Below the pieces are notes generated by a model. That model ran no database searches. It was not told the DNA's origin and saw only the letters and a list, made by a program, of their open reading frames with translations. The position numbers and the translations under genes were made by a program. From assembly GCF_000379065.1 (NCBI RefSeq), contig NZ_KB900614.1, positions 2,285,149 to 2,349,148 of the forward strand: a stretch of 64,000 nt of DNA, given 5' to 3'. Positions 18,548 through 27,481 of the stretch are shown here, piece by piece (position 1 is the stretch's first letter; each line of letters begins with the position of its first letter). The stretch comes from Salinispora mooreana. Lineage in GTDB: Bacteria > Actinomycetota > Actinomycetes > Mycobacteriales > Micromonosporaceae.

Positions 18548-19432
18548 TCACGGCCCGGCAGTGAAGGTGTCGCGACAGTGCTGGACCAGGCGATCGAGGG
18601 CGGGACTCTGCGTACCGCTCCAGACCAGAGCCAGCAGGGCTGGCTCGTCGATGTCGACGATCGGCAACGCGATCAGGCGGCCGTGGTAGTCCCGCGACAT
18701 GGACTCGCTGAGGATGGCCACGCCCAGCCCGCGGGCGGCGAGGTCGGCGATGGCGTCCGCGGCGCTGGCCTGGACGCTGATGGCCGGCCGGACGCGGTGC
18801 CAGGTGCAGGCCCGGTCGAGGACGGTACGGATGCCGGTGCCCTCGGGCATACACACCAGCGGGTGGTCGGCGAGATCGGCCATGGTCACGGCCGCCTCTG
18901 TGGCGAGGAGATGCCCGGGTGGGACGAGGGCGACGAGTGGTTCGCTGATCACCGTGAGGGTGTTCGAGCCGGCCGGCGTGGGATCGGCGGTGCCGATGAG
19001 AGCAAGGTCGACAGCGCCGGACTGGACGTCCCGGAGGAGCCGGGCCGAGTGGTGCTCGAGCAAGGTGATCTCCACACCGGGGTGCGCGTGGTGAAACGCC
19101 GCCACGGCGTCGAAGAACGGGGTGACTGTGCACCCGATCACCATGCCGACGGTGAGGCGACCGCGGATGAGTCCGATCACGTCGCCGACCGCCTGCTTCA
19201 TCGCGTCAGCAGAGGCGAGCGCGGCCCGGGCCGGTTCGAGTGCGGCCCGGCCGGCATCGGTGAGGCTCGCCGTTCGGGTGGAGCGGTCGATGAGGGTGGC
19301 GCCGAGTTCGCGTTCGAGCTCGCGGATCTGTGCGCTCACTCCAGGTTGACTGATCCGTACCCGTTCGGCAGCGCGGGTGAAGCTGGCTTCCTCGGCGACT
19401 GCGACAAAGTACTCCAGCTGCCTCAGCTCCAT
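18548..19432 (-). CDS. LysR-family transcriptional regulator
   Basis: A 294-residue protein with the classic N-terminal winged helix (MELRQLEYFVAVAEEASFTRAAERVRISQPGVSAQIRELE begins the domain) and a two-lobed effector-binding domain (GRLTVGMVIGCTVTPFF to LIALPIVDIDEPAL). LysR proteins usually bind T-N11-A boxes and control themselves and a divergent neighbour. The divergent gene is a SnoaL-like protein 126 bp away. TATAAT (19446-19441) sits eight bases before the ATG, so the transcript has almost no leader. The inducer is unknown. Confidence 0.93.
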   Translation of the reverse strand: MELRQLEYFVAVAEEASFTRAAERVRISQPGVSAQIRELERELGATLIDRSTRTASLTDAGRAALEPARAALASADAMKQAVGDVIGLIRGRLTVGMVIGCTVTPFFDAVAAFHHAHPGVEITLLEHHSARLLRDVQSGAVDLALIGTADPTPAGSNTLTVISEPLVALVPPGHLLATEAAVTMADLADHPLVCMPEGTGIRTVLDRACTWHRVRPAISVQASAADAIADLAARGLGVAILSESMSRDYHGRLIALPIVDIDEPALLALVWSGTQSPALDRLVQHCRDTFTAGP

Positions 19433-19440
19433 AACAGGAG

Positions 19441-19540
19441 ATTATAGCTTTCATAAAAAGTATCTGTTGGACTTCTGAAGTCAGCCGGGACACGCTTGGT
19501 TCCGCAGGAAACGCCGAACAGAACGCTTGGTTCCGCAGAA
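19441..19540. promoter_or_regulatory. LysR/SnoaL divergent control region with palindrome and direct repeats
   Basis: It contains TATAAT for the LysR gene (minus strand, 19446-19441), a perfect 13-bp palindrome GACTTCTGAAGTC (19470-19482), and two near-identical copies of ACGCTTGGTTCCGCAGRAA (19492-19510 and 19523-19540) with a 31-bp period, about three helical turns. These are good candidates for regulator sites. Confidence 0.5.
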
Positions 19541-19558
19541 AGCGTCGAAAGGAAAAAC

Positions 19559-19939
19559 ATGTCGGACCGTTCGAAAGCCATGCAGCCCGAAGACCTCACC
19601 CGCCTCTTCGTCGAACGCTCCAACGCCGGCGACGCCGCGGGCGTCGCCGCGGGCGTCGCCGCGCTCTACGAACCGGACGCGGTCATGGCCTACCCGCCCG
19701 GCGACCGGACTGTCGGACGCGCGGCGATCCAGGCCCTGTGGGAAGAGGTGCTCGCCAGCCGGCCACACTTCACGCCGGAAGAGCCGCTGCCCACACTTGT
19801 CTGCGGCGACCTCGCCCTGACCTCGACACCGCCGAGTGACGGTGCGGGCGCTCGGGCGCAGGTCGTCCGCCGCCAGCCCGACGGGTCCTGGCTACGCGTG
19901 CTCGACCAGCCGGAGTTCACCGAGCCCACCTCGGCTTGA
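19559..19939 (+). CDS. SnoaL-like/NTF2-fold small protein
   Basis: A 126-residue protein starting at ATG 19559 behind AAGGA six bases upstream. The pattern DLTRLFVERSNAGDAAGVAALYEPDAVMAYPPGD, then GRAAIQALWEEVLA and a C-terminal SWLRVLDQP, is typical of the SnoaL-like/DUF4440 NTF2 fold, a cone-shaped pocket used by isomerases, hydrolases and binding proteins. A short internal duplication (GVAAGVAA) is visible. It is divergent from a LysR regulator that probably controls it. The ligand or reaction cannot be told. Confidence 0.8.
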   Translation: MSDRSKAMQPEDLTRLFVERSNAGDAAGVAAGVAALYEPDAVMAYPPGDRTVGRAAIQALWEEVLASRPHFTPEEPLPTLVCGDLALTSTPPSDGAGARAQVVRRQPDGSWLRVLDQPEFTEPTSA

Positions 19940-20052
19940 CTCTCCCGAACGCCCTACCCACACCCGGCGGTCACCCGAGGCCCGTCGGCTGCCAGAGCGG
20001 CTGAGCCGGCCAGGCCACTGCCGTACCGCCGGGTGGGGAGGGCGCGGTGCGA

Positions 20053-20754
20053 TCAGGGCAGGCTGGCGATGATGTCGGCGATCGCGCGGCGGCGCCCGGT
20101 GTAGAACGGGATCTCCTCGCGGACGTGCCGGCGGGCACGGGAGGCCCGCAGGTCCCGCATCAGGTCAACGATGCGGTGCAGCTCGTCGGCCTCGAAGGCG
20201 AGCAGCCACTCGTAGTCGCCGAGGGCGAACGAGGCGACCGTGTTGGCCCGCACGTCGGGGTAGCCGCGGGCCATCCCGCCGTGCTCGGCCAGCAGCTCCC
20301 GCCGCTCCGCGTCCGGCAGCAGATACCACTCGTACGAGCGGACGAAGGGGTACACGCAGAGATAGTCCCGGGCCTGCTCATCGGCGAGGAACGCCGGGAT
20401 GTGGCTCTTGTTGAACTCCGCCGGCCGGTGCAGCCCGAGCTGGGACCAGACCGGGGTCAGCGAACGCCCCAGCGTGGTACGCCGGAACCGCAGGTACGCG
20501 TCCTGGAGCGCGTCACTCGACGAGGAGTGCCACCAGATCATCAGGTCGGCGTCGGCGCGCAGCCCCGCCACGTCGTACGTGCCCCGGATGGTCACGTCCT
20601 CGCCGGCCAGCTCGTCGAAGAAGGCGGTAGCCTCGGCGGTGACGTTCTCGCGTAGTGACGGCAGGGCTTGGCTCGTCCGATACACCGACCACATGGTGTA
20701 CCGGATCGTCGCGTTCAGCTCGTTCAGCCGGGCCGCGTTGGTCTGCTCGGTCAT
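20053..20754 (-). CDS. hemQ: HemQ coproheme decarboxylase (ChdC)
   Basis: A 233-residue protein of the chlorite-dismutase superfamily in the HemQ/ChdC branch. Recognisable blocks are [14 protein letters not shown] at the N-terminus, [45 protein letters not shown] with the conserved Tyr and the His expected to ligate heme iron, and [17 protein letters not shown]. ChdC converts iron-coproporphyrin III to heme b using peroxide and two decarboxylations, the last step of the coproporphyrin-dependent pathway. Its ATG overlaps the cgoX stop in an ATGA arrangement, so the two are translationally coupled. Confidence 0.95.
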   Translation of the reverse strand: MTEQTNAARLNELNATIRYTMWSVYRTSQALPSLRENVTAEATAFFDELAGEDVTIRGTYDVAGLRADADLMIWWHSSSSDALQDAYLRFRRTTLGRSLTPVWSQLGLHRPAEFNKSHIPAFLADEQARDYLCVYPFVRSYEWYLLPDAERRELLAEHGGMARGYPDVRANTVASFALGDYEWLLAFEADELHRIVDLMRDLRASRARRHVREEIPFYTGRRRAIADIIASLP

Positions 20755-22160
20755 ATCCCGGAACCCTTCAGTGCAGTGATGATCTCGTCGGCCGCCGCCG
20801 CGCCGGAACGGATACAGACCGGAATTCCGACGCCGTCATAGCCGGCTCCCGCCAGCGCGAGGGTTGGCCGCTGCGCCCGCAGCGTCGCCCGCGCCGACGC
20901 CACCCGCTCCAGGTGGCCCGGCGCGTACTGCGGCAGCGACCCACCCCAGCGCTGCACGTGTGTGGCGACGGGGGTGGGCAGCTCGGCACCAAGCACCGCC
21001 GACAGTTCCCGGTGCACGGTGTCGACGAGGTCCCCGTCGGGGCGCTGTAGCTGCGCCTCGTCCCCGTACCGGCCGACCGAGGCGCGGACCAGGGTCAACC
21101 CGTCGGGCCGGCGCAGGTGCCCCCACTTGCGGGTGAAGAAGGTGGAGGCCTTCATCAGCAGCCCCTCGCCGACCGGGACCAGGAGGCCGGAGAGCTCGGG
21201 CAGCTCCGTCGCCGGCAAGGCGAGGGTGACCAGTGCGACGCTGGCGTAGGCCAGGTCACCGACGTTCTCGGCGGCAGCCGGGGCGACATCGGCGAGCAGC
21301 CGCCCCGCCGGCCGGGCCGGCACGGCCAGCACCACGGCGTCGGCGTGGACCTGCTCCGCGTCGCCGTTCGGGCCGACGGTCAGGCGCCAGCCGGCGCCGG
21401 CCGGGGTCAGCGCCCGGACCGTCGCGTTCCGTCGGATCGTGGCGCCGCTGGTTGACGCGGCGGCCTCGACCAGGGTGCTGAGGCCACCGGCCAGGGTGCC
21501 GAAGAACGGCGTACCGGGTGACCGCGGCACCGCCGCCTGCGCCGCGCGGACCGCGCCGACCAGGGTGTGTTCGACCCGGGCGGTCCGGGTCAGCGCGGGC
21601 ATGGTGGCGGCCAGGGAGAGGTTGTCGGCGCGGCCGGCGTAGACGCCGCCGAGCATCGGCTCGACCAACCGGTCGACGATCTCGTCCCCCAGTCGGGTCC
21701 GGACCAACTCCCCGACCGTGACATCGGTGCCGGGGGCGAGCAACGGCCGGCCGGTGTCCACATCGGCCTCCGCGGTCGGGCGGGCCACCGCCGCCACCGC
21801 CGCGAGATCCCCGGGGACGCCGATCAGCGTGCCCCGGGGCAGCGGGTGCAGCTCACCGCCGACCAGGAGCGCCGCCTGCCCGACGGTGGGGTGGACGATG
21901 TCGTCGGCCAGCCCCACCCGGCGGATCAGGGTTACCGCGGCCGATTCCCCGCCGGCGGAGTCGCGCATCAGGAACGCTTCCGCGCCGAACTCCACTGAAG
22001 CTCCGGCCAGTTCACCGGTGTGCAGCTTGCCGCCGAGGGAGTCGCTTCGCTCGTAGACCGTCACCTCGGTGCCGGTGGGAGCGTGGTCCCTCAGCTGGAC
22101 GGCGGCGGCGAGGCCGGCGATCCCACCGCCGACCACCGCGATCCGCCACGGTGTCGCCAT
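20751..22160 (-). CDS. cgoX: Coproporphyrinogen III oxidase CgoX (HemG/HemY-type)
   Basis: A 469-residue FAD flavoprotein. The dinucleotide-binding motif [16 protein letters not shown] is at residues 8-23, followed by [15 protein letters not shown], and the C-terminal FAD segment [20 protein letters not shown] closes the fold. In Actinobacteria this family oxidises coproporphyrinogen III to coproporphyrin III with oxygen, feeding ferrochelatase and HemQ; older annotation calls it protoporphyrinogen oxidase (hemG/hemY). AAGGAG lies nine bases before ATG 22160, inside the end of hemE. The order hemE-cgoX-hemQ with minimal spacing shows one operon. Confidence 0.94.
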   Translation of the reverse strand: MATPWRIAVVGGGIAGLAAAVQLRDHAPTGTEVTVYERSDSLGGKLHTGELAGASVEFGAEAFLMRDSAGGESAAVTLIRRVGLADDIVHPTVGQAALLVGGELHPLPRGTLIGVPGDLAAVAAVARPTAEADVDTGRPLLAPGTDVTVGELVRTRLGDEIVDRLVEPMLGGVYAGRADNLSLAATMPALTRTARVEHTLVGAVRAAQAAVPRSPGTPFFGTLAGGLSTLVEAAASTSGATIRRNATVRALTPAGAGWRLTVGPNGDAEQVHADAVVLAVPARPAGRLLADVAPAAAENVGDLAYASVALVTLALPATELPELSGLLVPVGEGLLMKASTFFTRKWGHLRRPDGLTLVRASVGRYGDEAQLQRPDGDLVDTVHRELSAVLGAELPTPVATHVQRWGGSLPQYAPGHLERVASARATLRAQRPTLALAGAGYDGVGIPVCIRSGAAAADEIITALKGSGI

Positions 22161-22165
22161 GCCAC

Positions 22166-23263
22166 TCAGCTCCTTCCGTCTCCACGAGCGGTCAACTCGT
22201 GAACCAGGGCTACCAGCCGGGTCAAAACGTCGGGGTCGGTCTCCGGTAGCACCCCGTGACCGAGGTTGAAGATGTGTCCGGGGGCGGCACGCCCCTGCGC
22301 CAGCACCCGTCGGACCTCGGCCTCAAGCACCGGCCACGGGGCGAACAGCAGGCACGGATCCAGGTTGCCCTGCACCGCCCGCTGCGGGCCGACCCGGCGG
22401 GTGGCGACATCCAGCGGCGTACGCCAGTCAACGCCGACCACGTCGGCACCGGCCTCACCCATCGCGGTGAGCAGTTCGCCGGTGCCCACCCCGAAGTGGA
22501 TCCGGGGGACGCCGGCGTCGGCGAGGCCGGCGAGGACCGCCTGCGAGTACGGCAGCACGTACCGGCGGTAGTCGGCCTCGGAGAGGGCACCGGCCCAGGA
22601 GTCGAAGAGCTGCACGGCGGAGACGCCGGCGTCGATCTGCACCTTCAGGAAGGCCAACGTCACCTCGGCGAGCCGGCCGGCCAGGGCGTGCCACAGGTCC
22701 GGATCGCCGTACATCAGGGCCTTGGTCTTCGTGTGGTTGCGCGACGGGCCACCCTCGACAAGGTAGCTGGCGAGGGTGAACGGGGCGCCGGCGAAGCCGA
22801 TCAGCGGGGTTGCACCCAGCTCCTCGACCAGCATCCCGATTGCTTCGTCCACATAGTGAACATCGTCGCGGGTAATCGGCCGGATCCGCTCCACGTCCGC
22901 CGCGGTGGTGACGGGATCGGTCACGACCGGGCCAGTGCCGGGGACGATGTCCAGCGCCACCCCGGCGGCGGCGACCGGCACCACGATGTCACTGAAGAGG
23001 ATCGCCGCGTCAACCCCGTGTCGGCGGACCGGCTGGAGGGTGATCTCAGTGATCAGTTCCGGCCGGCGACAGGACTCCAGCATCGCCACGTTCGCCCGGA
23101 TCTTTCGGTACTCCGGCAGTGAGCGGCCCGCCTGGCGCATGAACCAGACCGGAGTGTGCGGGCCGGGCTTGCGCCGGCACGCCCGAACAAAGGGAGAGTC
23201 GGCCGGATCCCCGGGGCGAGGCCCCTCGTCTCGGGCGGCAGCGCCCGTGGTGTCGGTGCTCAT
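22166..23263 (-). CDS. hemE: Uroporphyrinogen decarboxylase HemE
   Basis: A 365-residue enzyme starting at ATG 23263 (MSTDTT); a GTG 18 bases upstream is less likely. Signatures are [16 protein letters not shown] near the N-terminus with the conserved Arg, [38 protein letters not shown] and [10 protein letters not shown]. It decarboxylates the four acetate groups of uroporphyrinogen III to give coproporphyrinogen III, the substrate of CgoX encoded next. It is the first gene of the operon. A CACGAT hexamer lies eight bases upstream of the ATG and may be its -10 element. Confidence 0.96.
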   Translation of the reverse strand: MSTDTTGAAARDEGPRPGDPADSPFVRACRRKPGPHTPVWFMRQAGRSLPEYRKIRANVAMLESCRRPELITEITLQPVRRHGVDAAILFSDIVVPVAAAGVALDIVPGTGPVVTDPVTTAADVERIRPITRDDVHYVDEAIGMLVEELGATPLIGFAGAPFTLASYLVEGGPSRNHTKTKALMYGDPDLWHALAGRLAEVTLAFLKVQIDAGVSAVQLFDSWAGALSEADYRRYVLPYSQAVLAGLADAGVPRIHFGVGTGELLTAMGEAGADVVGVDWRTPLDVATRRVGPQRAVQGNLDPCLLFAPWPVLEAEVRRVLAQGRAAPGHIFNLGHGVLPETDPDVLTRLVALVHELTARGDGRS

Positions 23264-23425
23264 CGTGGCCCATCGTGCCACGCCGCCCGTCCCGCCCCGC
23301 CGTCGCCGTCACATCGTGTGATCCGCGCCCACAAAGTGGCATTCTGGGCCAGACGCGGTCGCCGGCTGCCCCGGTCCCCGGCGTGCCGTCGAATCGGCTG
23401 GCCCAGGGACCTCTACGCTTCGGTA

Positions 23426-24025
23426 ATGACCCCTCCGACCGCGCTCCCGGAGACGTTCGCCCGCGCGGTTGACGGGCTACGATCGGCCGCCACCCGGGCC
23501 GAGATCCAGTTGGAGGAGGTCGGCGCACCCCAACGGCTGGCCCCCTTCACCTTCGCCCTCGCCGCGACCGTCCTCCGCGACGACGACGAGGTGGCGAACG
23601 GACGTCTGATCCTCCTACACGATCCCGCCGGGCACGAGGCGTGGCAGGGCACACTACGACTGGTCACGTACGTGACCGCCGAGCTTGAGGTGGATCTGGC
23701 CGCCGATCCGCTGCTACCGGAGGTGGGCTGGGCCTGGCTGACCGACGCCCTCCGGGTGCGGCACGCCCGGCATCGGGCGATCGGGGGGACGGTCACACAG
23801 ACCATGTCGACCCGGTTCGGTGATCTGGCCGGGCCACCCGCGGCCGGCGACGTCGAGATCCGGGCATCCTGGACGCCGGTGGACGACGAGCTCGTGCCAC
23901 ATCTGCACGCCTGGTGCACCCTGCTCGCCTCGACCGCCGGCCTCCCGCCGCCCGGGGTGACGGCGCTCCCCGAGCGCCGCCCCACCGGCACGACCCTGAG
24001 CGCCGCCCCACCGGCACGACCCTAA
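23426..24025 (+). CDS. DUF3000 family protein
   Basis: A 199-residue protein starting at ATG 23426, six bases after TACGCT (23414-23419), so leaderless. The sequence FARAVDGLRSAATRAEIQLEEVGAPQRLAPFTFALAATV, then GWAWLTDAL and GDVEIRASWTP, matches the actinobacterial DUF3000 family. It is usually found, as here, divergent from hemE and near rnd, which suggests housekeeping context, but its function is unknown. The last 17 codons run through a 26-bp tandem duplication that shifts frame and supplies the stop codon, so its C-terminus is recently altered. Confidence 0.88.
   Translation: MTPPTALPETFARAVDGLRSAATRAEIQLEEVGAPQRLAPFTFALAATVLRDDDEVANGRLILLHDPAGHEAWQGTLRLVTYVTAELEVDLAADPLLPEVGWAWLTDALRVRHARHRAIGGTVTQTMSTRFGDLAGPPAAGDVEIRASWTPVDDELVPHLHAWCTLLASTAGLPPPGVTALPERRPTGTTLSAAPPARP
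23972..24023 (+). repeat. 26-bp perfect tandem duplication at the 3' end of the DUF3000 gene
   Basis: Two adjacent identical 26-bp units (23972-23997 and 23998-24023). Because 26 is not a multiple of three, the second copy is read in another frame and ends at TAA 24023-24025. With a single copy the frame would continue for about 50 more codons, to 24147. Confidence 0.92.
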
Positions 24026-24043
24026 AGGCCGGGACCTCCCTGG

Positions 24044-24736
24044 TCAGAGATAATCGTCGGCCTCTTCACAGACCTCTTCCAGGCCCTCGTTGGCCGCCTC
24101 GAAAGCCTGCTCATCGCCGAGGGCCGCCGCGGCGAGCGCGGTGCTGAGCTGGTCCAGGCAGCTGGCGATAACCGTCTTCTGCCGGGCCTGCTCGTCCCGG
24201 TCGTTCTGGGTTCCGGTGAGATCCTGTTGGGTACGCGCCAGCGTCTCCTGAGACCGTTGCAGGTCGATCTTGACCTTCTCCAACTCGGAGGCGGTCGCCG
24301 CGATGGTCGCGTCCTGCTCGCTGATCCGCTCCTCGGCCCGGTTCAGGTCGCCGGTGGTGGTCAGGAACAGACCGGTCATCACCCCACCAGCGAGGAAGAA
24401 CAGTCCCGCCACCACGGCCAGAATCACCGTCACCCGAGCTGGCTTGGGGCGGCCAGGAGCCGCGCCAAACGGCGGACCCGACATCGGCGGCGGACCCGAC
24501 ATCGGCGGCTCGGCGTGCCAAGCGGCATCGCCAGTTGGCTGCCCCGGCACAGCAGGCTGCGACGGAGCCCCAGCCGGCTGCCCCAACACAGCGGGGTGGG
24601 GCGCAGCTTCAGCCGGCTGCCCCGGCGCAGGCTGCGACGAAGCTCCAGACGGCTGCTGCGGCGCGGCTGAAGTCGGCTGCCCAGGCACGGCGGGCTGCGG
24701 TGCAGCACCGGTCGGCTCGATCGGGGGCTGGGACAT
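24044..24736 (-). CDS. Pro/Gln-rich single-pass membrane protein with coiled coil
   Basis: A 230-residue protein with a low-complexity N-terminal region of imperfect PGQPxxAAPxPAV repeats (residues 1-95), a transmembrane helix at about 100-125 (VTVILAVVAGLFFLAGGVMTGLF), a predicted coiled coil (about 128-185, rich in E, Q, R and heptad-like leucines) and a short acidic tail with two Cys. The layout suggests a cytoplasmic disordered tail, one membrane pass and an outside coiled-coil stalk. The next gene upstream on the same strand encodes a membrane protease of the same general plan. I do not recognise a named family. Confidence 0.7.
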   Translation of the reverse strand: MSQPPIEPTGAAPQPAVPGQPTSAAPQQPSGASSQPAPGQPAEAAPHPAVLGQPAGAPSQPAVPGQPTGDAAWHAEPPMSGPPPMSGPPFGAAPGRPKPARVTVILAVVAGLFFLAGGVMTGLFLTTTGDLNRAEERISEQDATIAATASELEKVKIDLQRSQETLARTQQDLTGTQNDRDEQARQKTVIASCLDQLSTALAAAALGDEQAFEAANEGLEEVCEEADDYL

Positions 24737-24821
24737 GACTCTCCTCCTGTGGAGCAGTTCGGGCGGTCACCCGTTGGCTAGAGCAGATCGAACTGAGGTG
24801 GAACGCGGCGCCGGAGCAGGA

Positions 24822-25802
24822 TCAGCAGATCTCGAAACTTTCGCAGGCGGTGGCGATCGGCACGGCGAGGCCGATCCCCTCGGCGTCCCGCGCCTTGGCG
24901 GTGGCGACCCCGACCACCTGCCGCTCGCCGTTGATGACAGGTCCCCCCGAGTTACCCTCGTTGATCGGCGCGTCGAACTGAATCACCGGCGGATCGCCCC
25001 CCTCGGCCTCGCGGAACGCGCTCACCACACCGGAGGTGACACTGTCCGCCAGGCCGAGGGGGGCACCCACAACGACGATCTGCTGGCCGGACCTGACCGC
25101 GGCCGGGGCGGCGACCAGCCCGGTGAAGGTGCTGGTCGTCTGGAGTTGGGCGAGGTCGTTGGCCTCGTCAACCTCGACGATGGTGGCCGGGAAGCGCTGG
25201 TCGGTGAGCTCCAGGAAGACCTGCCGGTCCCCGTCCTCCCAGACTTCTTCGACCACGTGGAAGTTGGTGAGGAGATTGGTGCCGCCATCGGTGGCCGGCT
25301 CACCGACGGCGAACGCGCTGCCGGTGTACTGCCCGGCGCGGACCCGAAACACGCTGGGCAGCACGGCGGCGGCGATCGCCTCTGGGTCGAACGCAGCACC
25401 GATCTCCGACTCCAGCTCCGTCGCCCGGGCCTCCAGCCCGCCGAGCCGGGTCTGGCTCTCCTGCCGCCCGGCGTCCCATCGCCGGTCGGTGTCGGCGAGC
25501 CGGTCGGTGAGCTGGTGGATCTGGTACGCCTGGACACCGGTCACCACCAGCAGCACCGCGACGAGTGACGGCACGGCCACCCGCCCGAGCAGGCCCGGCC
25601 GTCTCGGCGGCGGGGCGGGAGTCGGCTGGGCGCCGGGCCAGAGCCCGGTTGGACCGCCCGGAGGGGGCACGGACGGTGGTGGAACACCCGGCCCGAGAAC
25701 CGCCGGTTGGGGAGAACCCGGGCCGGGCTGGAGCGGCGGGGACCAGGTGGCTCCCGGCGTGGGGCCTCCTCCCACCGCGGGCAGTCCGTCACCCTCAGCC
25801 AT
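24822..25802 (-). CDS. Membrane-anchored trypsin-like serine protease (HtrA/S1C-like)
   Basis: A 326-residue protein from ATG 25802, chosen because GGGGAGG lies eight bases upstream; a GTG at 25880 would extend it by 26 residues. After a Pro-rich cytoplasmic region (about 1-70) comes one transmembrane helix (VAVPSLVAVLLVVTGVQAY), a short coiled coil and a chymotrypsin-fold protease. The triad is His in TNFHVV, Asp in EANDLAQL and Ser in NEGNSGGPVI. There is no PDZ domain, since the chain ends soon after the protease fold with Cys-ending ACESFEIC. It likely cleaves or senses misfolded proteins outside the membrane. Substrate unknown. Confidence 0.88.
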   Translation of the reverse strand: MAEGDGLPAVGGGPTPGATWSPPLQPGPGSPQPAVLGPGVPPPSVPPPGGPTGLWPGAQPTPAPPPRRPGLLGRVAVPSLVAVLLVVTGVQAYQIHQLTDRLADTDRRWDAGRQESQTRLGGLEARATELESEIGAAFDPEAIAAAVLPSVFRVRAGQYTGSAFAVGEPATDGGTNLLTNFHVVEEVWEDGDRQVFLELTDQRFPATIVEVDEANDLAQLQTTSTFTGLVAAPAAVRSGQQIVVVGAPLGLADSVTSGVVSAFREAEGGDPPVIQFDAPINEGNSGGPVINGERQVVGVATAKARDAEGIGLAVPIATACESFEIC

Positions 25803-26008
25803 GCGCCGCGCCTCCCCGTACCAATGCTGTTGCGCCCCGGCGACGACCGGCGAGCCCTTGACCGCTATCTGTTCAACCACTACGGAAATTGTGGTCGGTA
25901 GACCGTGTCCTCCACAAACACACTTTAGTCTTCACGGTTTACTCAACCGAAACGGCCGACTCCCGACACGCACTGGACCGGCTGTCCCCGCCCGATCGGG
26001 TAGCGCAA

Positions 26009-26014
26009 TAGGGT
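26009..26014 (+). promoter_or_regulatory. -10 element of rnd (leaderless)
   Basis: TAGGGT lies six bases before GTG 26021 with no ribosome site between, in the divergent region between the protease gene and rnd. Confidence 0.5.
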
Positions 26015-26020
26015 TGTCGG

Positions 26021-27376
26021 GTGACCGACGAACCACCCCTACCCCGTCGGGCTGCCGCACATCGCACGGGAGACACACCGCACCCGCCGTTGATCCGGTC
26101 GGGGGACACGGACGTTGACCCGGCCGCTGGTGGCCCAGCTACCACCCTGCGTGACGCCGAGGGTAGCCCCGCCCCGCTGACCGCGCCCGGCGAGGGCACC
26201 CCCAAGCCGGTGACCACCCCGGCGGAGCTGGCCGGGGTCGTGGCCCGCTTCGCCCAGGGCACCGGCCCGGTGGCGCTGGACGCCGAACGCGCCTCTGGCT
26301 ACCGGTACAGCCAACGGGCGTACCTGGTGCAGCTACGCCGCGCCGGGGCCGGCACCGTCCTGATCGACCCGCTGGCGCTGCCGGAGCTGACCAGCCTGGA
26401 CGAAGTCATCGGCGAGGCCGAGTGGGTGCTCCACGCGGCCAGTCAGGATCTGCCCTGCCTGGCCGAGTTGGGTCTGCGGCCACGGCGGCTCTTCGACACC
26501 GAGCTGGCCGCCCGACTCGCCGGCTTCGAGCGGGTCGGGCTCGCCGCGCTGACCGAGAACCTGCTCGGTTTCAGCCTGGAGAAGCACCACTCGGCGGCGG
26601 ACTGGTCGAGCCGGCCGCTGCCGGAGTCCTGGCTGACCTACGCCGCACTGGACGTGGAGCTGCTGGTCGAGTTACGGGACGCGCTCGACGCCGAGCTGAC
26701 CCGGCAGGGCAAGGCGGAGTGGGCGGCCGAGGAGTTCGCCGCGCTGGTCCGCAACGGTGCCCGCCCGCCCCGGGTCCGCGCCGATCCCTGGCGCCGCACC
26801 TCGGGCATCCATCGGGTACGCGGGGCGCGAGCACAGGCTCGGGTCCGGTCCCTGTGGTACGCCCGGGACCAGATCGCGGCGCGCCGCGACGCGGCGCCGG
26901 GACGGGTACTGCCGGACTCGGCGATCGTCGCCGCCGCCGAGCTGGATCCACGGGACGAGAAGACGCTGCTGACCCTGCCGGGCTTCGGCGGTCGCTCGGT
27001 ACGCCGGCTGGCCCGTACCTGGTTGGCGGCGTTGGACGATGCCCGAGAGCTGCCGGCGGAGGCGCTGCCGGTCGCGCCGACGGTCGAGGGTCCGCCGCCG
27101 CCGCATCGGTGGGCCGAGCGGGACCCGGTCGCGGCGGCCCGGCTGGCCCGGTGCCGAGAGGTGGTCGTCGGGACCGCCGGCGCGCACACCCTGCCACCGG
27201 AGAACCTGATCGCCCCGGACTCGATTCGCCGCCTCGCCTGGGTCCCACCCGAGGAGATCACCGAGGACGCCGTGGCGGAGACCCTGCGCGGCCTCGGTGC
27301 GCGCGAGTGGCAGATCGCGCTGCTTCAGCCAGACCTGACCCGGGCGCTGGTTGGCCCACCGCCAGCCGGAACCTGA
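26021..27376 (+). CDS. rnd: Ribonuclease D (DEDDy exonuclease with HRDC)
   Basis: A 451-residue protein from GTG 26021. The exonuclease domain shows the acidic motifs of the DEDDy group: VALDAERASGYRYSQRAYLVQL (I), VLHAASQDLPCL (II) and the SWLTYAALDVELLVEL segment (III) with the Tyr and Asp. The middle region KHHSAADWSSRPLP is conserved in actinobacterial RNase D. The HRDC-like region follows (RVRSLWYARDQIAARRDAAPGRVLPDSAIVAAA). RNase D trims the 3' ends of tRNA precursors and other stable RNAs. The first 60 residues are low-complexity and probably disordered. It is followed 105 bp later by the thiolase gene. Confidence 0.93.
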   Translation: MTDEPPLPRRAAAHRTGDTPHPPLIRSGDTDVDPAAGGPATTLRDAEGSPAPLTAPGEGTPKPVTTPAELAGVVARFAQGTGPVALDAERASGYRYSQRAYLVQLRRAGAGTVLIDPLALPELTSLDEVIGEAEWVLHAASQDLPCLAELGLRPRRLFDTELAARLAGFERVGLAALTENLLGFSLEKHHSAADWSSRPLPESWLTYAALDVELLVELRDALDAELTRQGKAEWAAEEFAALVRNGARPPRVRADPWRRTSGIHRVRGARAQARVRSLWYARDQIAARRDAAPGRVLPDSAIVAAAELDPRDEKTLLTLPGFGGRSVRRLARTWLAALDDARELPAEALPVAPTVEGPPPPHRWAERDPVAAARLARCREVVVGTAGAHTLPPENLIAPDSIRRLAWVPPEEITEDAVAETLRGLGAREWQIALLQPDLTRALVGPPPAGT

Positions 27377-27481
27377 GCCATCGATGTGAGGTGGGCCACA
27401 CAGGGGGTGGTACTCCAGTTGGTTACTGACAAGTAGCATCCGAGAAAACGCCCAGTCCGGCTATCCGGCTAGGAGGCTCAA

